A DNA stretch of 64,000 nucleotides from NCBI RefSeq assembly GCF_008312885.1, contig NZ_VSSO01000003.1, positions 124,001 through 188,000 on the forward strand. The letters are read 5' to 3'. A program made the position numbers and the translations under genes. This document shows, piece by piece, positions 16,214-26,105 of this stretch (within the stretch, counting starts at the first letter, position 1; each line of letters begins with the position of its first letter). The notes under the pieces were generated by a model that did no database searches, was not told the DNA's origin, and saw only the letters and a program-made list of their open reading frames with translations. The stretch comes from Lolliginicoccus suaedae. Its GTDB lineage: Bacteria > Actinomycetota > Actinomycetes > Mycobacteriales > Mycobacteriaceae.

Positions 16214-19200
16214 TCAGCGGGAACCGTCGCCCCCGGGGGCTGTGGTGTGGATCGAGGAACCGTCGCGTCCTCTGCGAACATGGATGCGCGAGGGTATCCG
16301 CTGCCGCATCTCGTCGACGTGGCTGACGATGCCGACGACACGACCGCCCGCGCGCAGCTCGTCGAGCACGCTCATCACTGCATCGAGCGTATCGGCGTCG
16401 AGGGTGCCGAACCCTTCGTCGATGAAGAGTGTGTCGAGAATGGCGCCGCCGGATTCCGCGGCGACGACGTCGGCGAGGCCGAGCGCGAGCGACAGCGACG
16501 CCATGAACGTCTCGCCGCCGGAGAGGCTGTTCACGGGCCGGAGGGTGCCGGTGTAGTCGTCGCGGATATCGAGGCCGAGCCCGCCTCGCTTGCCGTGACG
16601 CCCGCTGCTGTCGGAATGCTGGAACTCGTAGCGGCCCGCGGTCATGATGCGCAGCCGCTGCGAAGCGGATTCGGCGACCTCCTCGAGGCGGGCCGCGAGA
16701 ACGTAGGAGCGCAGTGACATGCTGCGCGTGTTCTCACCGGTGCCGGTGATGACCTCGGTGAGCTTGATGAGCCGCTGATGCTTCTCGTGCCGCCCGGCGT
16801 GCTCGTCGAGCAGCGTGGTGAGCGTGACGATGCTTCTCGCGGTGCGGTCGCGCGCGTGGCAGGCGCGGGCGTGGTCCGCGGAAGACCGGTCGCTGGTTTC
16901 CTGGGCGAGCGAGAAGGTCTCCTCCGCCGCCGCGAGATCCAGGGGATCCTGCTCTGCCGCCTGGTTGTCCGTGTCGTCGAGCACCGCCCGGGCCCGGTTG
17001 TGCTGGTCGCGGTGCTGCTGCAGCGACTTCGTGGCCGACTCCTGCCACCTGGGGTCCCGGATCGCGGCGATCGCTTCGTCCACGGCTTGGAAACCCGCTT
17101 CGAGGGCGGCCTGCTCGCATTCGCGGGTTTGCTCGCTCAGGCGCGACTCGAGGTTGTCCACGGCCGTCATGGCATCGCGCAGCTCCGTTGCCACGGCGGC
17201 GAGCTTCTCTAGCCTTTCCCTGCGCGAATGGAGGTCCGGATCGCTGCCGCGGGCCTCATCGAGCATCACGGTCAGCTCGTGCGCGCGCTGCAGCAGCGAT
17301 GCATGCTGCTCCGCGATGGACGTGAGCGTCGTGCGCGAGGCAGCGAGCTTCTCGCGCAATGCCGACTCGGCACCGTCGAGCTCTGTGCGGCGGCGCTGGA
17401 GCCGCTCGAGCTCAGTGACAGCCTGCTGGGCCTGCTCGTGGAGTTTCCCGGCATCCGTCAGCTGGCGCTCGAGCTCGTCGAGCTCGATGTCCCCGGCACG
17501 CTGGCTCAGGCTCGCCACCTCGCTCTCGGCGATACGGACCTCCTCCTGCCGGGCATCCCGGGCGGCGAGGTCCGTCATCTCCGCCCGCGCGGCTTCCTCC
17601 TCGGCGCCATCGCTGACGGAGTCCTGGCCGGGCGTGGCAGGGGCTGGATGCTCGGCCGAGCCACACACCATGCACGGCTCGCCTGGCCTCAGCTTTTGCG
17701 CGAGCTCGCTGGCCATCCCCGCGATGCGCTGCGCGTGCAAGCGAATACGAAGCTCGCGGGAATCGAGGTAGCGAGCCCGGGCCGCATCGTGCTCCGCTCG
17801 CGCATCCTCGAGCACGGCGATCGCCGGCTTCAGCTTGCGCGCGGCGTCGCGGCGGTCCGCGAGCAAGGCGAGCTCGTGCCGCGATGATTCCTCGGTGCGG
17901 GCCGTGGTCGCGGCCTCCGCGATCGCCGTGTCGATCTGGTCCCGCTCGGCAGGGATGTCGTCGAGCCGGGCGGACAGCGCGTCATGGCTCGACTGCTCGT
18001 CCTGGATCGCCTGGTCGAGCTTCGCGATCCGGGTCGTGGCACCGTCGAGCTCGGTGGCATAGCGGGAAAGTCCGGTGAGCTTGCCGATCTCGGCGTTCCA
18101 TGCTCCGATCGCCGTGTCGAGCAGGCCTCGCGCCGGCGCGTGGTCGCCACTCTCGATAAGGCTGGCGATCTCCGTGCTGCTCGGCACGTCCTGCAGCACC
18201 TGCTCATGCTGCGCCATCGCGCTGCGGGACTCGGCCAATCGGGCGCGCAGCTCGCCGAGCTTCTCGTGCGGGCCGGCGACGGTGCTGGCCCGCTGCGCGT
18301 CGCCTAGCTCAGCGGCCAGGGCCGTGATGCGGGCGGAGTCACGCTCGAGCTCGTCGATCTGCTTCCGGGCCTCGGCGAGGGCATCGCGGCGCTGCGCGTT
18401 CTCCCGCGCTCGGGTCCGCTGCGCATCGGCGGCAGCGAACGTGGTGGCCGCTTCCGCGCGGGCCGCCTCGGCCGCCTCGGCCCGCGCGGCGACGACCGCC
18501 TCGACCGTTTCCATCCAGGCACGCACGTCATCGCTGCTCGTTGGCGGGGCATCATCGTCGGCACCGAGGTCGGCGGACGTGCTGATAGCACTGATCTGCA
18601 GCTCGATCTTGTGGATGGCATCCTGCATGCGACGCTCGGAGGCGCGGCGCTGATCGCGGAACCAGTTCTCGACGGTACCGAAGCGGTGCGTGGCGAAGAG
18701 GCTCTCGAGCAGCTTCTCGCGGTCCTCGATGGACGCGCGCAGGAACTCCGCGAACTCGCCCTGCGGCAGCAGCACCACCTGGAAGAACTGATCCTTGCTC
18801 ATGCCGAGAAGGTCGCTGACGGCACGTCCGATCTCATCGATGCGCGTGAGGTGCTCACCAGTGCCGGTGCCGCCGCCTGGCGCGAGCCACTCCAGGCTTG
18901 CCCCGGCGTTCTGCGTCGTGAAACCGGAGCCCCGGCGCTTCGGGCGCTGATGCTCGGGACTGCGCACGAGGCGCAGCCGGCGGCCCTTGATCGTCGCGTC
19001 GAGCGTCACCCGCGGAGTGGCGTCCTCCGGGGCGTGGTGGGACAAGAACTTGTGACCGCTCCCGCGCGCGCCTGGCGCCGACCCGAACAGCGCGAACGCG
19101 ACGGCGTCGAGGATCGTTGTCTTGCCCGCACCGGTCTGCCCATGCAGGAGGAACAGTCCGTCGCCACCGATCTCATCGAAGTCGATGCGCTCGGTGCCCG

Positions 19201-19243
19201 CGAAAGGACCGAATGCCTCGATCGTCAAAGTGTGCAGTCGCAT
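16214..19243 (-). CDS. sbcC: Exonuclease SbcCD, SMC-like ATPase subunit SbcC
   Basis: This 1009-residue Rad50-like ATPase opens DNA ends and hairpins together with SbcD. The N-terminal half-ATPase has Walker A GQTGAGKTT at residues 35-43. Two long coiled-coil arms run from about residue 180 to 850, broken by a zinc hook CMVC at residues 524-527. The C-terminal half has signature LSGGE near 905 and Walker B LFIDEG near 936. The complete set of functional motifs argues for an active enzyme. The ATG at 19243 starts 72 bases after the sbcD stop, giving an sbcDC operon. Confidence 0.95.
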   Translation of the reverse strand: MRLHTLTIEAFGPFAGTERIDFDEIGGDGLFLLHGQTGAGKTTILDAVAFALFGSAPGARGSGHKFLSHHAPEDATPRVTLDATIKGRRLRLVRSPEHQRPKRRGSGFTTQNAGASLEWLAPGGGTGTGEHLTRIDEIGRAVSDLLGMSKDQFFQVVLLPQGEFAEFLRASIEDREKLLESLFATHRFGTVENWFRDQRRASERRMQDAIHKIELQISAISTSADLGADDDAPPTSSDDVRAWMETVEAVVAARAEAAEAARAEAATTFAAADAQRTRARENAQRRDALAEARKQIDELERDSARITALAAELGDAQRASTVAGPHEKLGELRARLAESRSAMAQHEQVLQDVPSSTEIASLIESGDHAPARGLLDTAIGAWNAEIGKLTGLSRYATELDGATTRIAKLDQAIQDEQSSHDALSARLDDIPAERDQIDTAIAEAATTARTEESSRHELALLADRRDAARKLKPAIAVLEDARAEHDAARARYLDSRELRIRLHAQRIAGMASELAQKLRPGEPCMVCGSAEHPAPATPGQDSVSDGAEEEAARAEMTDLAARDARQEEVRIAESEVASLSQRAGDIELDELERQLTDAGKLHEQAQQAVTELERLQRRRTELDGAESALREKLAASRTTLTSIAEQHASLLQRAHELTVMLDEARGSDPDLHSRRERLEKLAAVATELRDAMTAVDNLESRLSEQTRECEQAALEAGFQAVDEAIAAIRDPRWQESATKSLQQHRDQHNRARAVLDDTDNQAAEQDPLDLAAAEETFSLAQETSDRSSADHARACHARDRTARSIVTLTTLLDEHAGRHEKHQRLIKLTEVITGTGENTRSMSLRSYVLAARLEEVAESASQRLRIMTAGRYEFQHSDSSGRHGKRGGLGLDIRDDYTGTLRPVNSLSGGETFMASLSLALGLADVVAAESGGAILDTLFIDEGFGTLDADTLDAVMSVLDELRAGGRVVGIVSHVDEMRQRIPSRIHVRRGRDGSSIHTTAPGGDGSR

Positions 19244-19315
19244 GAGGGTGCCGTGGCTTTCTCGAGTGGTGGTGCGGGGACGGGTCAGGGTGCTGCCGAC
19301 GGGACGCGGGCACCG

Positions 19316-20458
19316 CTAGGGCGATTCCGCGCGGGCCTCCTGGAATGCGTCCTCGACGAGATCGAGGTCCTCCGTGGTGGGCTCGCGCCAGGCATCGACG
19401 AGGAAGCGCCGCGCGATCTCCTTGTCGCTCGCCCCGCGCACGCGCTGCCGGTAGCTTGTTTCCTTGTCCCGCACCGGGCTCTCCCAGCGCAGGTGGACAA
19501 GGTGCGGGAAGCGCTCGCGCAGCACGCGCATAGGATCGCGGGGACGCACCGCATCAGTGAGCACAGCGGACAAGTAGTGGCCGGTCAACGCCTCGAGCGC
19601 GGGATCCGACAGCAACTGCTCCACGGTCCCCGCCAGCTCCCCCAGCGGGCGCGCGAGCGGCAGGGCAACCTCGGTGACATCGCGGAGGCCGTTCGCGTCG
19701 AGATCGACGATCCACACTGCCTTGCGGTCGCTGCGCTCGCCGAACGAGTAGGGCACCGGGCTGCCGGAGTAACGGATCCCCCGCGCGAGGACCTGCGGGG
19801 TGTGCAGGTGGCCGAGCGCCACGTAGTCCACGTCCCCGAACACCGACATCGGCACGGTCTCCACCCCGCCGACACTGATGGTGCGCTCGGATTCCGACGG
19901 CACGGCCCCTGTGACGAACGCATGCGCGCTGACCACCGTGCGGAGGCGGGCCCCGGCCGCGCGCTCCTCGCGGTCCGCGTTGATCCGGGCCATCGCAGCG
20001 CCCAGGACCGCCTCGTGGGATCGCTCGGCGATGCCGAGCTCGCCGCGCACCACATCCGGCTCGAGGTACGGGATCGCGTAGAACGCCACCGGGCCATGCT
20101 CGTCCTCGATCAGCACGGGCACATCGATCTCTGCCACCCGGGTGCGCAGGTGCAGGCCACCGGCTGCAGCGAACTCCGCCGCAGCGCCCACGCGTGTCGC
20201 GGAATCATGGTTGCCCGACGTCGCGATGATCCGGGCACCTGCGTCCCTGATCCGCACGAACGCGTCGTTGCACAAGCGCACCGCATCGGCGTTGGGCATG
20301 GCCCGGTCATAGAGATCGCCCGATACCACCACCCCATCGACGCCCTCGGCAGCGACGATGCCTGCGATGGCCGCGAGCACCGCGTCCTGGTCGGCGCGCA
20401 GGTCAACACCGTGGAACGTTCGGCCGATGTGCCAGTCGGAGGTGTGCAGGATCCTCAT
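19316..20458 (-). CDS. sbcD: Exonuclease SbcCD, metallophosphatase nuclease subunit SbcD
   Basis: This 380-residue Mre11-like nuclease has the calcineurin-type metal motifs in order: DWH (Asp8, His10) in HTSDWHIGR, GDLYD, GNHDS and a later GHLH (ALGHLHTPQ). They bind two manganese ions for 3'-5' exonuclease and hairpin endonuclease activity. The C-terminal part is the capping domain that touches SbcC. The ATG at 20458 matches the invariant family N-terminus MRILHTSDWH. It is the first gene of the sbcDC operon and is divergent from rmuC, so three genes for DNA-end processing are grouped here. Confidence 0.95.
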   Translation of the reverse strand: MRILHTSDWHIGRTFHGVDLRADQDAVLAAIAGIVAAEGVDGVVVSGDLYDRAMPNADAVRLCNDAFVRIRDAGARIIATSGNHDSATRVGAAAEFAAAGGLHLRTRVAEIDVPVLIEDEHGPVAFYAIPYLEPDVVRGELGIAERSHEAVLGAAMARINADREERAAGARLRTVVSAHAFVTGAVPSESERTISVGGVETVPMSVFGDVDYVALGHLHTPQVLARGIRYSGSPVPYSFGERSDRKAVWIVDLDANGLRDVTEVALPLARPLGELAGTVEQLLSDPALEALTGHYLSAVLTDAVRPRDPMRVLRERFPHLVHLRWESPVRDKETSYRQRVRGASDKEIARRFLVDAWREPTTEDLDLVEDAFQEARAESP

Positions 20459-20524
20459 GGCGACCGAGGATAGAGCACCACACCGACAACACGCCGTTCC
20501 GTGTTTCTGTCGGAGCCAGCCGCC

Positions 20525-21727
20525 ATGATGGCGTCCATGAACGCGTTGACATTCCTGGCCCTGCTCGTCGCCCTCGCCGCGGGGATCGGCATCGGCTGGC
20601 TCCTGCAATCCAGCCGCCACGGGCAGCGCATCGCCTACGCCGAGGCCCAGCTGCAGGCGCGCAAGGACTCCGAGCACCTGCTCCGCGATTCGCTCACCGC
20701 GGCCAGCGAGGACTCGGCGAAGCGGCACTCTGGCGCCATGAACGAGCAGGTCCAGCACATTGTTGGTCCCCTGCGCGAGGCCGTGGGAACGCTCGCGGAA
20801 CAGGTGCAGCGCGTGGAGCACAACCGAATCGCCGCGTACTCGGGACTCATGGAGCAGGTCACCGGGATGCAGCAGGTCTCCCAGACGCTCAACACCCACA
20901 CCGGGCAGCTCGTGCAGGCGCTCCGCGCGCCGCAGGTGCGGGGCCGGTGGGGCGAGATCCAGCTCCAGCGAGTGGTGGAGCTCTCCGGCATGACCGAGCA
21001 TTGCGACTTCAGCACCCAGGCGCACGCGACGCACGATGGCCCGGAAGGCACGCGCGCCGTCCGCCCGGACCTCGTGGTGCACCTCGCCGGGGGCAAGAAC
21101 ATCGTGGTCGACGCCAAGGCCCCGCTCAGCGCCTACCTCGAGGCCCTCGAGGCGCGCGACGACAGCGAGCAGACCGCGCTCCTGCGCAAGCACGCGGCCC
21201 AGCTGCGCGCCCACATCGGGCAGCTCTCGTCCAAGTCCTACTGGGCCGCGTTCGACCCCTCGCCCGAGTTCGTGGTGCTGTTCATCCCCGGCGACCCGTT
21301 CCTCGACGCCGCCGTCGGCGCCGACCCCGAGCTGCTCGAGCACTCGTTCGCCCGCAACGTCGTGCTCGCCACCCCCAGCACGCTCGTCGCGCTGCTGCGC
21401 ACCATCGCCCACACCTGGAAGCAGGAGGCCTTGTCGCAGGACGCGCAGCGCATCCACCAGCTCGGCAGCGAGCTCTACGGACGGCTCGGCACTCTCGCCA
21501 AGCACCTCGACCAGCTCGGTGGGCAGCTCGGCAAGTCCGTGGAGGCGTTCAACTCGACCGTCTCGTCGATGGAATCCCGCATCCTCGTCACTGCCCGGAA
21601 GCTCCACGAGCTGCCCGCTTTCACCGCGGAACCGCCCACGGTGAGCCCCGTCGACACGGTTCCCCGTGCCGTGACCCGCTCGGACGGCACGCCCGCCGCG
21701 CTCGCCCCCGCGGAGCGCCTGCCATGA
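20525..21727 (+). CDS. rmuC: DNA recombination protein RmuC
   Basis: This 400-residue protein has one N-terminal membrane helix (FLALLVALAAGIGIGWLL), a coiled-coil stretch to about residue 140, and the RmuC endonuclease-like core with GRWGEIQLQRVVELSGM, NIVVDAKAPLSAYLEA and FIPGDPFLDAA. The Asp-Ala-Lys motif is the likely PD-(D/E)XK-type catalytic centre. RmuC limits inversions at short inverted repeats in E. coli, which is notable next to sbcDC, whose product cuts such hairpins. The ATG at 20525 has GGAG nine bases ahead; 20537 is an alternative. It overlaps the following gene by four bases. Confidence 0.93.
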   Translation: MMASMNALTFLALLVALAAGIGIGWLLQSSRHGQRIAYAEAQLQARKDSEHLLRDSLTAASEDSAKRHSGAMNEQVQHIVGPLREAVGTLAEQVQRVEHNRIAAYSGLMEQVTGMQQVSQTLNTHTGQLVQALRAPQVRGRWGEIQLQRVVELSGMTEHCDFSTQAHATHDGPEGTRAVRPDLVVHLAGGKNIVVDAKAPLSAYLEALEARDDSEQTALLRKHAAQLRAHIGQLSSKSYWAAFDPSPEFVVLFIPGDPFLDAAVGADPELLEHSFARNVVLATPSTLVALLRTIAHTWKQEALSQDAQRIHQLGSELYGRLGTLAKHLDQLGGQLGKSVEAFNSTVSSMESRILVTARKLHELPAFTAEPPTVSPVDTVPRAVTRSDGTPAALAPAERLP

Positions 21728-22458
21728 CCACGGCCCGGTATGGTGCGAGAGTGCCTGACAACCGCCAGTTCTCCAACCCGGTCCCCGCCGAGATGCGCTC
21801 CCTGCTCCCCCACCGCTCAGGCGTGCCCTGGTGGGGAGCGATCGCCATCGCGGTCGGTCTCACCATCGTCGGGATCGCGCTCGATGCGGTGCGCGGCGAC
21901 GAGCTCACGCTGGTGTTCAGCATCTTCTACTTCCTCGGATGCGTCGCCGCAGTCGTCCTCGTGCAGCAGCGCGCGCTGTTCACCGCGATGGTGCAACCAC
22001 CGCTGATTTTGTTCGTGGCCGTGCCGCTCGCCTACCAGGTGATCGTGCCGGAGACCGCTGGCGGTCTGCGCACCCGCATCTTCGATCTCGTGATCCCGCT
22101 CGTCTCGCGGTTCCCGCTCATGCTGCTCGTGGCAGCGGCCGTCGTCGTGATCGGCGGGATCCGGCTGTTCCTCCCACGCAGCGCGCCGCAGCAACCGCGG
22201 CGGGTCCAGCGGCCCGGCGGGATGGGCCAGCGACCAGGGAGCGCCGACCCCAGGGCTTCCCGCGCGGGAGCTCCCTCGGCACGCGCCCCCCGCGCGGGCA
22301 CCGCCCGGCAGCACGGCGGTGGTTCCAGCGCATACCCGAGCGGTAGCTACGGCACCGCTGCGCCACGGTCTCCACAGCGGGACCCGCGCAGCGACGGGAC
22401 AGGCAGCGCAGGTCCAGGAAGCGCAGGGCCTCGTCCCAGCGACCCACGCGTGCAGTAG
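21724..22458 (+). CDS. DUF6542-type membrane protein with disordered tail
   Basis: This 244-residue protein has four hydrophobic segments between about residues 36 and 155 (WWGAIAIAVGLTIVGIAL, LVFSIFYFLGCVAAVVL, LILFVAVPLAYQVI, FPLMLLVAAAVVVIGGI). A long C-terminal tail rich in Pro, Arg, Ser and Gly, containing GSAGPGSAGP repeats, is probably disordered and cytoplasmic. The family is conserved in Mycobacteriales next to ispH (Rv1111c-like), with no known function. The ATG at 21724 overlaps the rmuC stop (ATGA); a GTG at 21751 is an alternative start. A small inverted repeat straddles its stop codon. Confidence 0.8.
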   Translation: MTTARYGARVPDNRQFSNPVPAEMRSLLPHRSGVPWWGAIAIAVGLTIVGIALDAVRGDELTLVFSIFYFLGCVAAVVLVQQRALFTAMVQPPLILFVAVPLAYQVIVPETAGGLRTRIFDLVIPLVSRFPLMLLVAAAVVVIGGIRLFLPRSAPQQPRRVQRPGGMGQRPGSADPRASRAGAPSARAPRAGTARQHGGGSSAYPSGSYGTAAPRSPQRDPRSDGTGSAGPGSAGPRPSDPRVQ

Positions 22459-22479
22459 TGCACGGCCCGGGGATGGGAG

Positions 22480-23487
22480 CTAGCCGTTGCGGCGTGCGTT
22501 GCGCAGCTCGCGCGGCAGTGAGAAGACCAGGGTCTCGTTGGCGGTGGTGACCGGCTGCACCGTGGAGAAGCCATGGTCAGCGAGGTACTCGATAACGCCC
22601 TCGACGAGGATCTCGGGAACCGACGCGCCCGAGGTGATACCGACCGTCTGGACGCCGTCCAGCCACGTCGGGTCGATCTCCTTGGCGTAGTCCACCAGGT
22701 AGCTCGAGCGCGCGCCAGCGTCGAGAGCCACCTCGACCAGCCGAACCGAGTTCGAGGAGTTGCGCGAGCCCACCACGATGACGAGATCGCACTCCGGCGC
22801 CATCGCCTTCACGGCGACCTGCCGGTTCTGCGTCGCGTAGCAGATGTCATCGCTCGGCGGATCCTGCAGGTTGGGGAACTTCTCCCGCAGTCGCCGGACG
22901 GTCTCCATCGTCTCGTCGACGCTCAGGGTGGTCTGCGACAGCCACACGACCCGGTTCTCGTCGCGAACCGTGATGTCATCAACGGCATGCGGGCCATCGA
23001 CGAGCTGCACATGGTCCGGCGCCTCACCGGAAGTGCCCTCGACCTCCTCGTGCCCCTCGTGGCCGATCAGCAGGATGTCGTAGTCATCGCGAGCGAACCG
23101 CTTGGCCTCCTGATGCACCTTGGTGACCAGCGGGCAGGTCGCGTCGATCGCATGCAGGTTTCGTTCCGCGGCACCGACATGAACGGTCGGGGCGACCCCG
23201 TGGGCCGAGAAGACAACGATCGCGCCCTCGGGGACCTCATCGACCTCCTCGACGAAGACCGCGCCACGCTCGGTCAGCGTCTCCACCACGTGCTTGTTGT
23301 GCACGATCTGCTTGCGCACATACACCGGGGCGCCGAACTTGGCGAGCGATTGCTCCACGGTCTCTACCGCGCGATCAACCCCGGCGCAGTAGCCTCGGGG
23401 CTCCGCGAGCAGGATCCGCTTGCCCTGCTCGGCGGAAGCGGTGCTGCTGACGGACCCGGGAATTCCCATGTTCACTGCCGACGACAT
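22480..23487 (-). CDS. ispH: 4-hydroxy-3-methylbut-2-enyl diphosphate reductase IspH
   Basis: This 335-residue enzyme performs the last step of the MEP pathway, making IPP and DMAPP (EC 1.17.7.4). The three cysteines that hold its iron-sulfur cluster are Cys34 (RGYCAGV), Cys118 (DATCPL) and Cys216 ([11 protein letters not shown]); the substrate residues IVHNKHVV and SAHGVAP are intact. The ATG at 23487 is the preferred start, though its GGAGG is very close; GTG 23526 and ATG 23469 are alternatives. It is divergent from the lipid-droplet gene, as in related genomes. Confidence 0.95.
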   Translation of the reverse strand: MSSAVNMGIPGSVSSTASAEQGKRILLAEPRGYCAGVDRAVETVEQSLAKFGAPVYVRKQIVHNKHVVETLTERGAVFVEEVDEVPEGAIVVFSAHGVAPTVHVGAAERNLHAIDATCPLVTKVHQEAKRFARDDYDILLIGHEGHEEVEGTSGEAPDHVQLVDGPHAVDDITVRDENRVVWLSQTTLSVDETMETVRRLREKFPNLQDPPSDDICYATQNRQVAVKAMAPECDLVIVVGSRNSSNSVRLVEVALDAGARSSYLVDYAKEIDPTWLDGVQTVGITSGASVPEILVEGVIEYLADHGFSTVQPVTTANETLVFSLPRELRNARRNG

Positions 23488-23577
23488 GCCTCCAGGGTAC
23501 GGTGCGCCCGCAAGTTCCCGCGACACGTCGGAGTGGATCTGCTAGAGAACACGGCGGTGATAGGGCACGCTGGAAGC

Positions 23578-24207
23578 ATGAGACGCCCTCCTTTCGCCGC
23601 ACGAGTCATGGCTGGCATCGCCGTCACGCTGGTCGAGGAAACACGACGACTACCCAGCACCGCCGCGACCTTCCCGATGACCGCGGTGAGCCAGGTGCTG
23701 CAAACCTCGATGCGGATGCAGCAAAAGATGACAGAGCTGGCCATCAAGGGCGATCAAGCATTCGTATGGCTGTACCCGCCGCAGGATGAGCCCGAATGGG
23801 CGACCTTCGACGAGGACCGTGACAGCGTGAGCACCGTGGCCCGGCCCGCCGGCTCGCCCGCGCCCAAGGCGGTCTCCGCGCCGGCTGCCTCCGCGGCGGC
23901 GAGCGGTCGGTTCGCGCTCTACTCAGCGCCGGTCAGCCCGGCCAAGGCCGTTCAACCACCTCGCCGGGCCACGGTCTCGGCGTCGAGCCGGGCCATCAGC
24001 GTCGCGCTCGAGAATGATGTGTTCGTTCCCGCGATCGCCGCGCGCATCGCCTACGACACCCTTACCCTCGCGCAGCTCCGTGCGCGGCTGCGCAAGCTCT
24101 CGCGCGACGAGCTGTCCGAGCTGCTGCGCTACGAGGAGCAGAAGTTCCAGCGCGCTCCGTTCCAGACGATGCTGGCCAACCGGATCACCACGGTCTCGGG
24201 CAACTAG
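23578..24207 (+). CDS. Lipid-droplet-associated protein (Rv1109c-like)
   Basis: This 209-residue protein has a conserved N-terminal helix region (about residues 10-65, [24 protein letters not shown]) that could lie on a membrane or lipid surface. A central Ala/Pro-rich linker follows, then a C-terminal helical hairpin VLENDVF-like segment ([22 protein letters not shown]). Its position between ispH and xseA matches the gene annotated as lipid-droplet-associated in Rhodococcus and mycobacteria. The role in droplet coating is therefore inferred from context plus the recalled family. ATG 23578 has GGAAG close by; ATG 23608 is an alternative. Confidence 0.75.
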   Translation: MRRPPFAARVMAGIAVTLVEETRRLPSTAATFPMTAVSQVLQTSMRMQQKMTELAIKGDQAFVWLYPPQDEPEWATFDEDRDSVSTVARPAGSPAPKAVSAPAASAAASGRFALYSAPVSPAKAVQPPRRATVSASSRAISVALENDVFVPAIAARIAYDTLTLAQLRARLRKLSRDELSELLRYEEQKFQRAPFQTMLANRITTVSGN

Positions 24208-24289
24208 GGTCCTCGCGCAGCGAGCGGTCCCGGTCAGCTGGGGCGCGCTGATCCAAGAAATGTCGGGGCCGGCTTGTACTGTCGTCCGG

Positions 24290-25576
24290 GTGAGTTCCTC
24301 AGCACAATCCAGTGGCGGCCCCCCGCCGAGCACTGCATCGGGCGCTGCCCCGGGCCCGGCGAGCACCGCGGATGAGCCGTGGCCCGTCCGGGTCGTCTCC
24401 ACCAAGATCAAGCAGTGGATCGATCGGCTCGGCGGCGTGTGGGTGGAGGGCCAGATCACGCAGCTCAGCCGCCGCCCCGGAACCAGGACGTCTTTCCTGA
24501 CGCTGCGCGATCCCTCGGCGGATGTGTCGCTACAGGTCACGTGCTCTCCCCGCCTGCTCTCGGAATCCCCGGTCGAGCTGGTGGAGGGAACGCGAGTGGT
24601 GGTGTGGGGCAAGCCATCGTTCTACGTGGGCCGGGGCACGTTCTCGCTGCAAGTGACCGAGATCCGGCCGGTCGGGATCGGTGAGCTGCTGGCCCGCATC
24701 GAGCGGCTGAAGGCATTGCTGCAGGCAGAGGGATTGTTCGATCCGCGGCTGAAGCGTCCGCTGCCGTTCCTGCCGAACCGGATCGGCCTCATCACTGGGC
24801 GAGCGAGCGCCGCGGAGCGCGATGTGGTGTCGGTGAGCGAGCGGCGCTGGCCCGAGGTGGAGTTCCAGATCCGCAACACCCCTGTCCAGGGCGCCGGGGC
24901 TGTCGCGCAAATCGTGGAGGCACTGCGGGAGCTCGATGCGGATCCCGAGATCGATGTGATCATCATCGCTCGCGGAGGTGGCAGCGTCGAGGACCTGCTG
25001 CCCTTCTCCGACGAGGCCTTGTGCCGCGCCATCGCCAGCGCCACCACTCCAGTCGTGTCGGCGATCGGGCACGAGCCGGATAGTCCCGTGTGCGACCATG
25101 TCGCCGATGTGCGGGCCGCCACGCCCACCGATGCAGCCAAGCGCGTGGTCCCCGACGTGGTTGCGGAGCGCCAGCTCGTACGGGAACTGCGGGACCGTTG
25201 CGTCTCCGCTCTGCGAACATGGGTGGTGCGCGAGGAACGCCTGCTGGAGCAGCTGCGGACGCGACCGGTGCTCGCTACGCCGATGGTCATGGTCGACCAG
25301 CATCGCGAGGACATCACCCTGCACCGCGAGCGCGCGCGCCGGGAGCTCTCCCGGGCCGTGGATGTCGCGCGGTCAGAGATCTCGCATGTCCGGGCCAGGC
25401 TTGCCGCCCTCGGCCCCGCAGCAACGCTGGCTCGCGGCTACGCGGTGGTGCAGGAGATCCCGGCGGACGGCCCGGCACGGGTCGTCACATCGGTGGCTCA
25501 GGCCGCGGCGGGCACCGAGCTGCGGGTGCGCGTCACCGATGGTGTGTTCCGCGCCTCCTCGCGCGGCTCCGAATAG
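24290..25576 (+). CDS. xseA: Exodeoxyribonuclease VII large subunit
   Basis: This 428-residue catalytic subunit of exonuclease VII degrades single-stranded DNA from both ends. An N-terminal OB-fold (about 25-130, [28 protein letters not shown]) precedes the nuclease domain with [39 protein letters not shown] and [27 protein letters not shown], and a long helical C-terminal region binds many XseB copies. The GTG at 24290 keeps the conserved N-terminus; ATG 24260 would add ten residues. xseB follows after 41 bases. Confidence 0.94.
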   Translation: MSSSAQSSGGPPPSTASGAAPGPASTADEPWPVRVVSTKIKQWIDRLGGVWVEGQITQLSRRPGTRTSFLTLRDPSADVSLQVTCSPRLLSESPVELVEGTRVVVWGKPSFYVGRGTFSLQVTEIRPVGIGELLARIERLKALLQAEGLFDPRLKRPLPFLPNRIGLITGRASAAERDVVSVSERRWPEVEFQIRNTPVQGAGAVAQIVEALRELDADPEIDVIIIARGGGSVEDLLPFSDEALCRAIASATTPVVSAIGHEPDSPVCDHVADVRAATPTDAAKRVVPDVVAERQLVRELRDRCVSALRTWVVREERLLEQLRTRPVLATPMVMVDQHREDITLHRERARRELSRAVDVARSEISHVRARLAALGPAATLARGYAVVQEIPADGPARVVTSVAQAAAGTELRVRVTDGVFRASSRGSE

Positions 25577-25617
25577 TTCAGGCAACCCCCGAACCGATAA
25601 CGAAAGGTCCCACGATC

Positions 25618-25890
25618 ATGGCGCAGGCCGAGCAGATCACGCCCGAGCAGATCCAGTCGCGCCCGGCGACCGCCACGCTGGGCTACGAGCGTGCGCGCGA
25701 CGAGCTCATCGACATCGTTCGTGTACTCGAGCAAGGCGGGCTCGATCTCGACACCTCGATCACCCTCTGGGAGCGCGGCGAGCAGCTCGCGGACCGTTGC
25801 GAGGAGCATCTCTCCGGTGCGCGAAATCGCATCGAGACTGCCATCGCGGCGCGCGACGAGGTTGGCGGCGAGGACAGCGACGCGGGCTGA
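25618..25890 (+). CDS. xseB: Exodeoxyribonuclease VII small subunit
   Basis: This 90-residue helical-hairpin protein has the family core [45 protein letters not shown] at residues 20-66. It binds the C-terminal helices of XseA to form the large exonuclease VII complex. The ATG at 25618 is preceded by GAAAGG at suitable distance. It is the second gene of the xseAB operon, and a strong hairpin (25969-26016) follows. Confidence 0.93.
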   Translation: MAQAEQITPEQIQSRPATATLGYERARDELIDIVRVLEQGGLDLDTSITLWERGEQLADRCEEHLSGARNRIETAIAARDEVGGEDSDAG

Positions 25891-25968
25891 TGCGTCAGGG
25901 ATTCCCCGGTGGCGGCATTCGCCTGTCGCCGCGCTCGCCAGCCGCGCCGCACGCGAGTCCCAAGCCGC

Positions 25969-26016
25969 AAACGCGATACAAACTGCCGCGAACCAGGCGC
26001 GGCTTCTATCGCGTTT
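25969..26016. terminator. Nested hairpin between convergent xseB and the DUF4245 gene
   Basis: Outer arms AAACGCGATA (25969-25978) and TATCGCGTTT (26007-26016) are perfectly complementary, and an inner stem GCCGCG/CGCGGC (25985-25990, 25998-26003) sits inside. The symmetrical form with A-rich and T-rich outer ends suits a terminator acting in both directions. Confidence 0.6.
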
Positions 26017-26105
26017 AGCAGCTTCCGGTGCTTGTGCAGCACGGGCCGCCAGCCGCGAGCCAGCCCGACCAAGGCCGCACGGGCCGCCATCCGGCCCAGC
26101 CCCAG

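Noticed and set aside
16214-21727. A phage-defence island based on the SMC-like ATPase and nuclease genes
   Set aside because: All motifs match standard SbcC, SbcD and RmuC housekeeping repair proteins, with no accessory defence genes or mobile-element signs.
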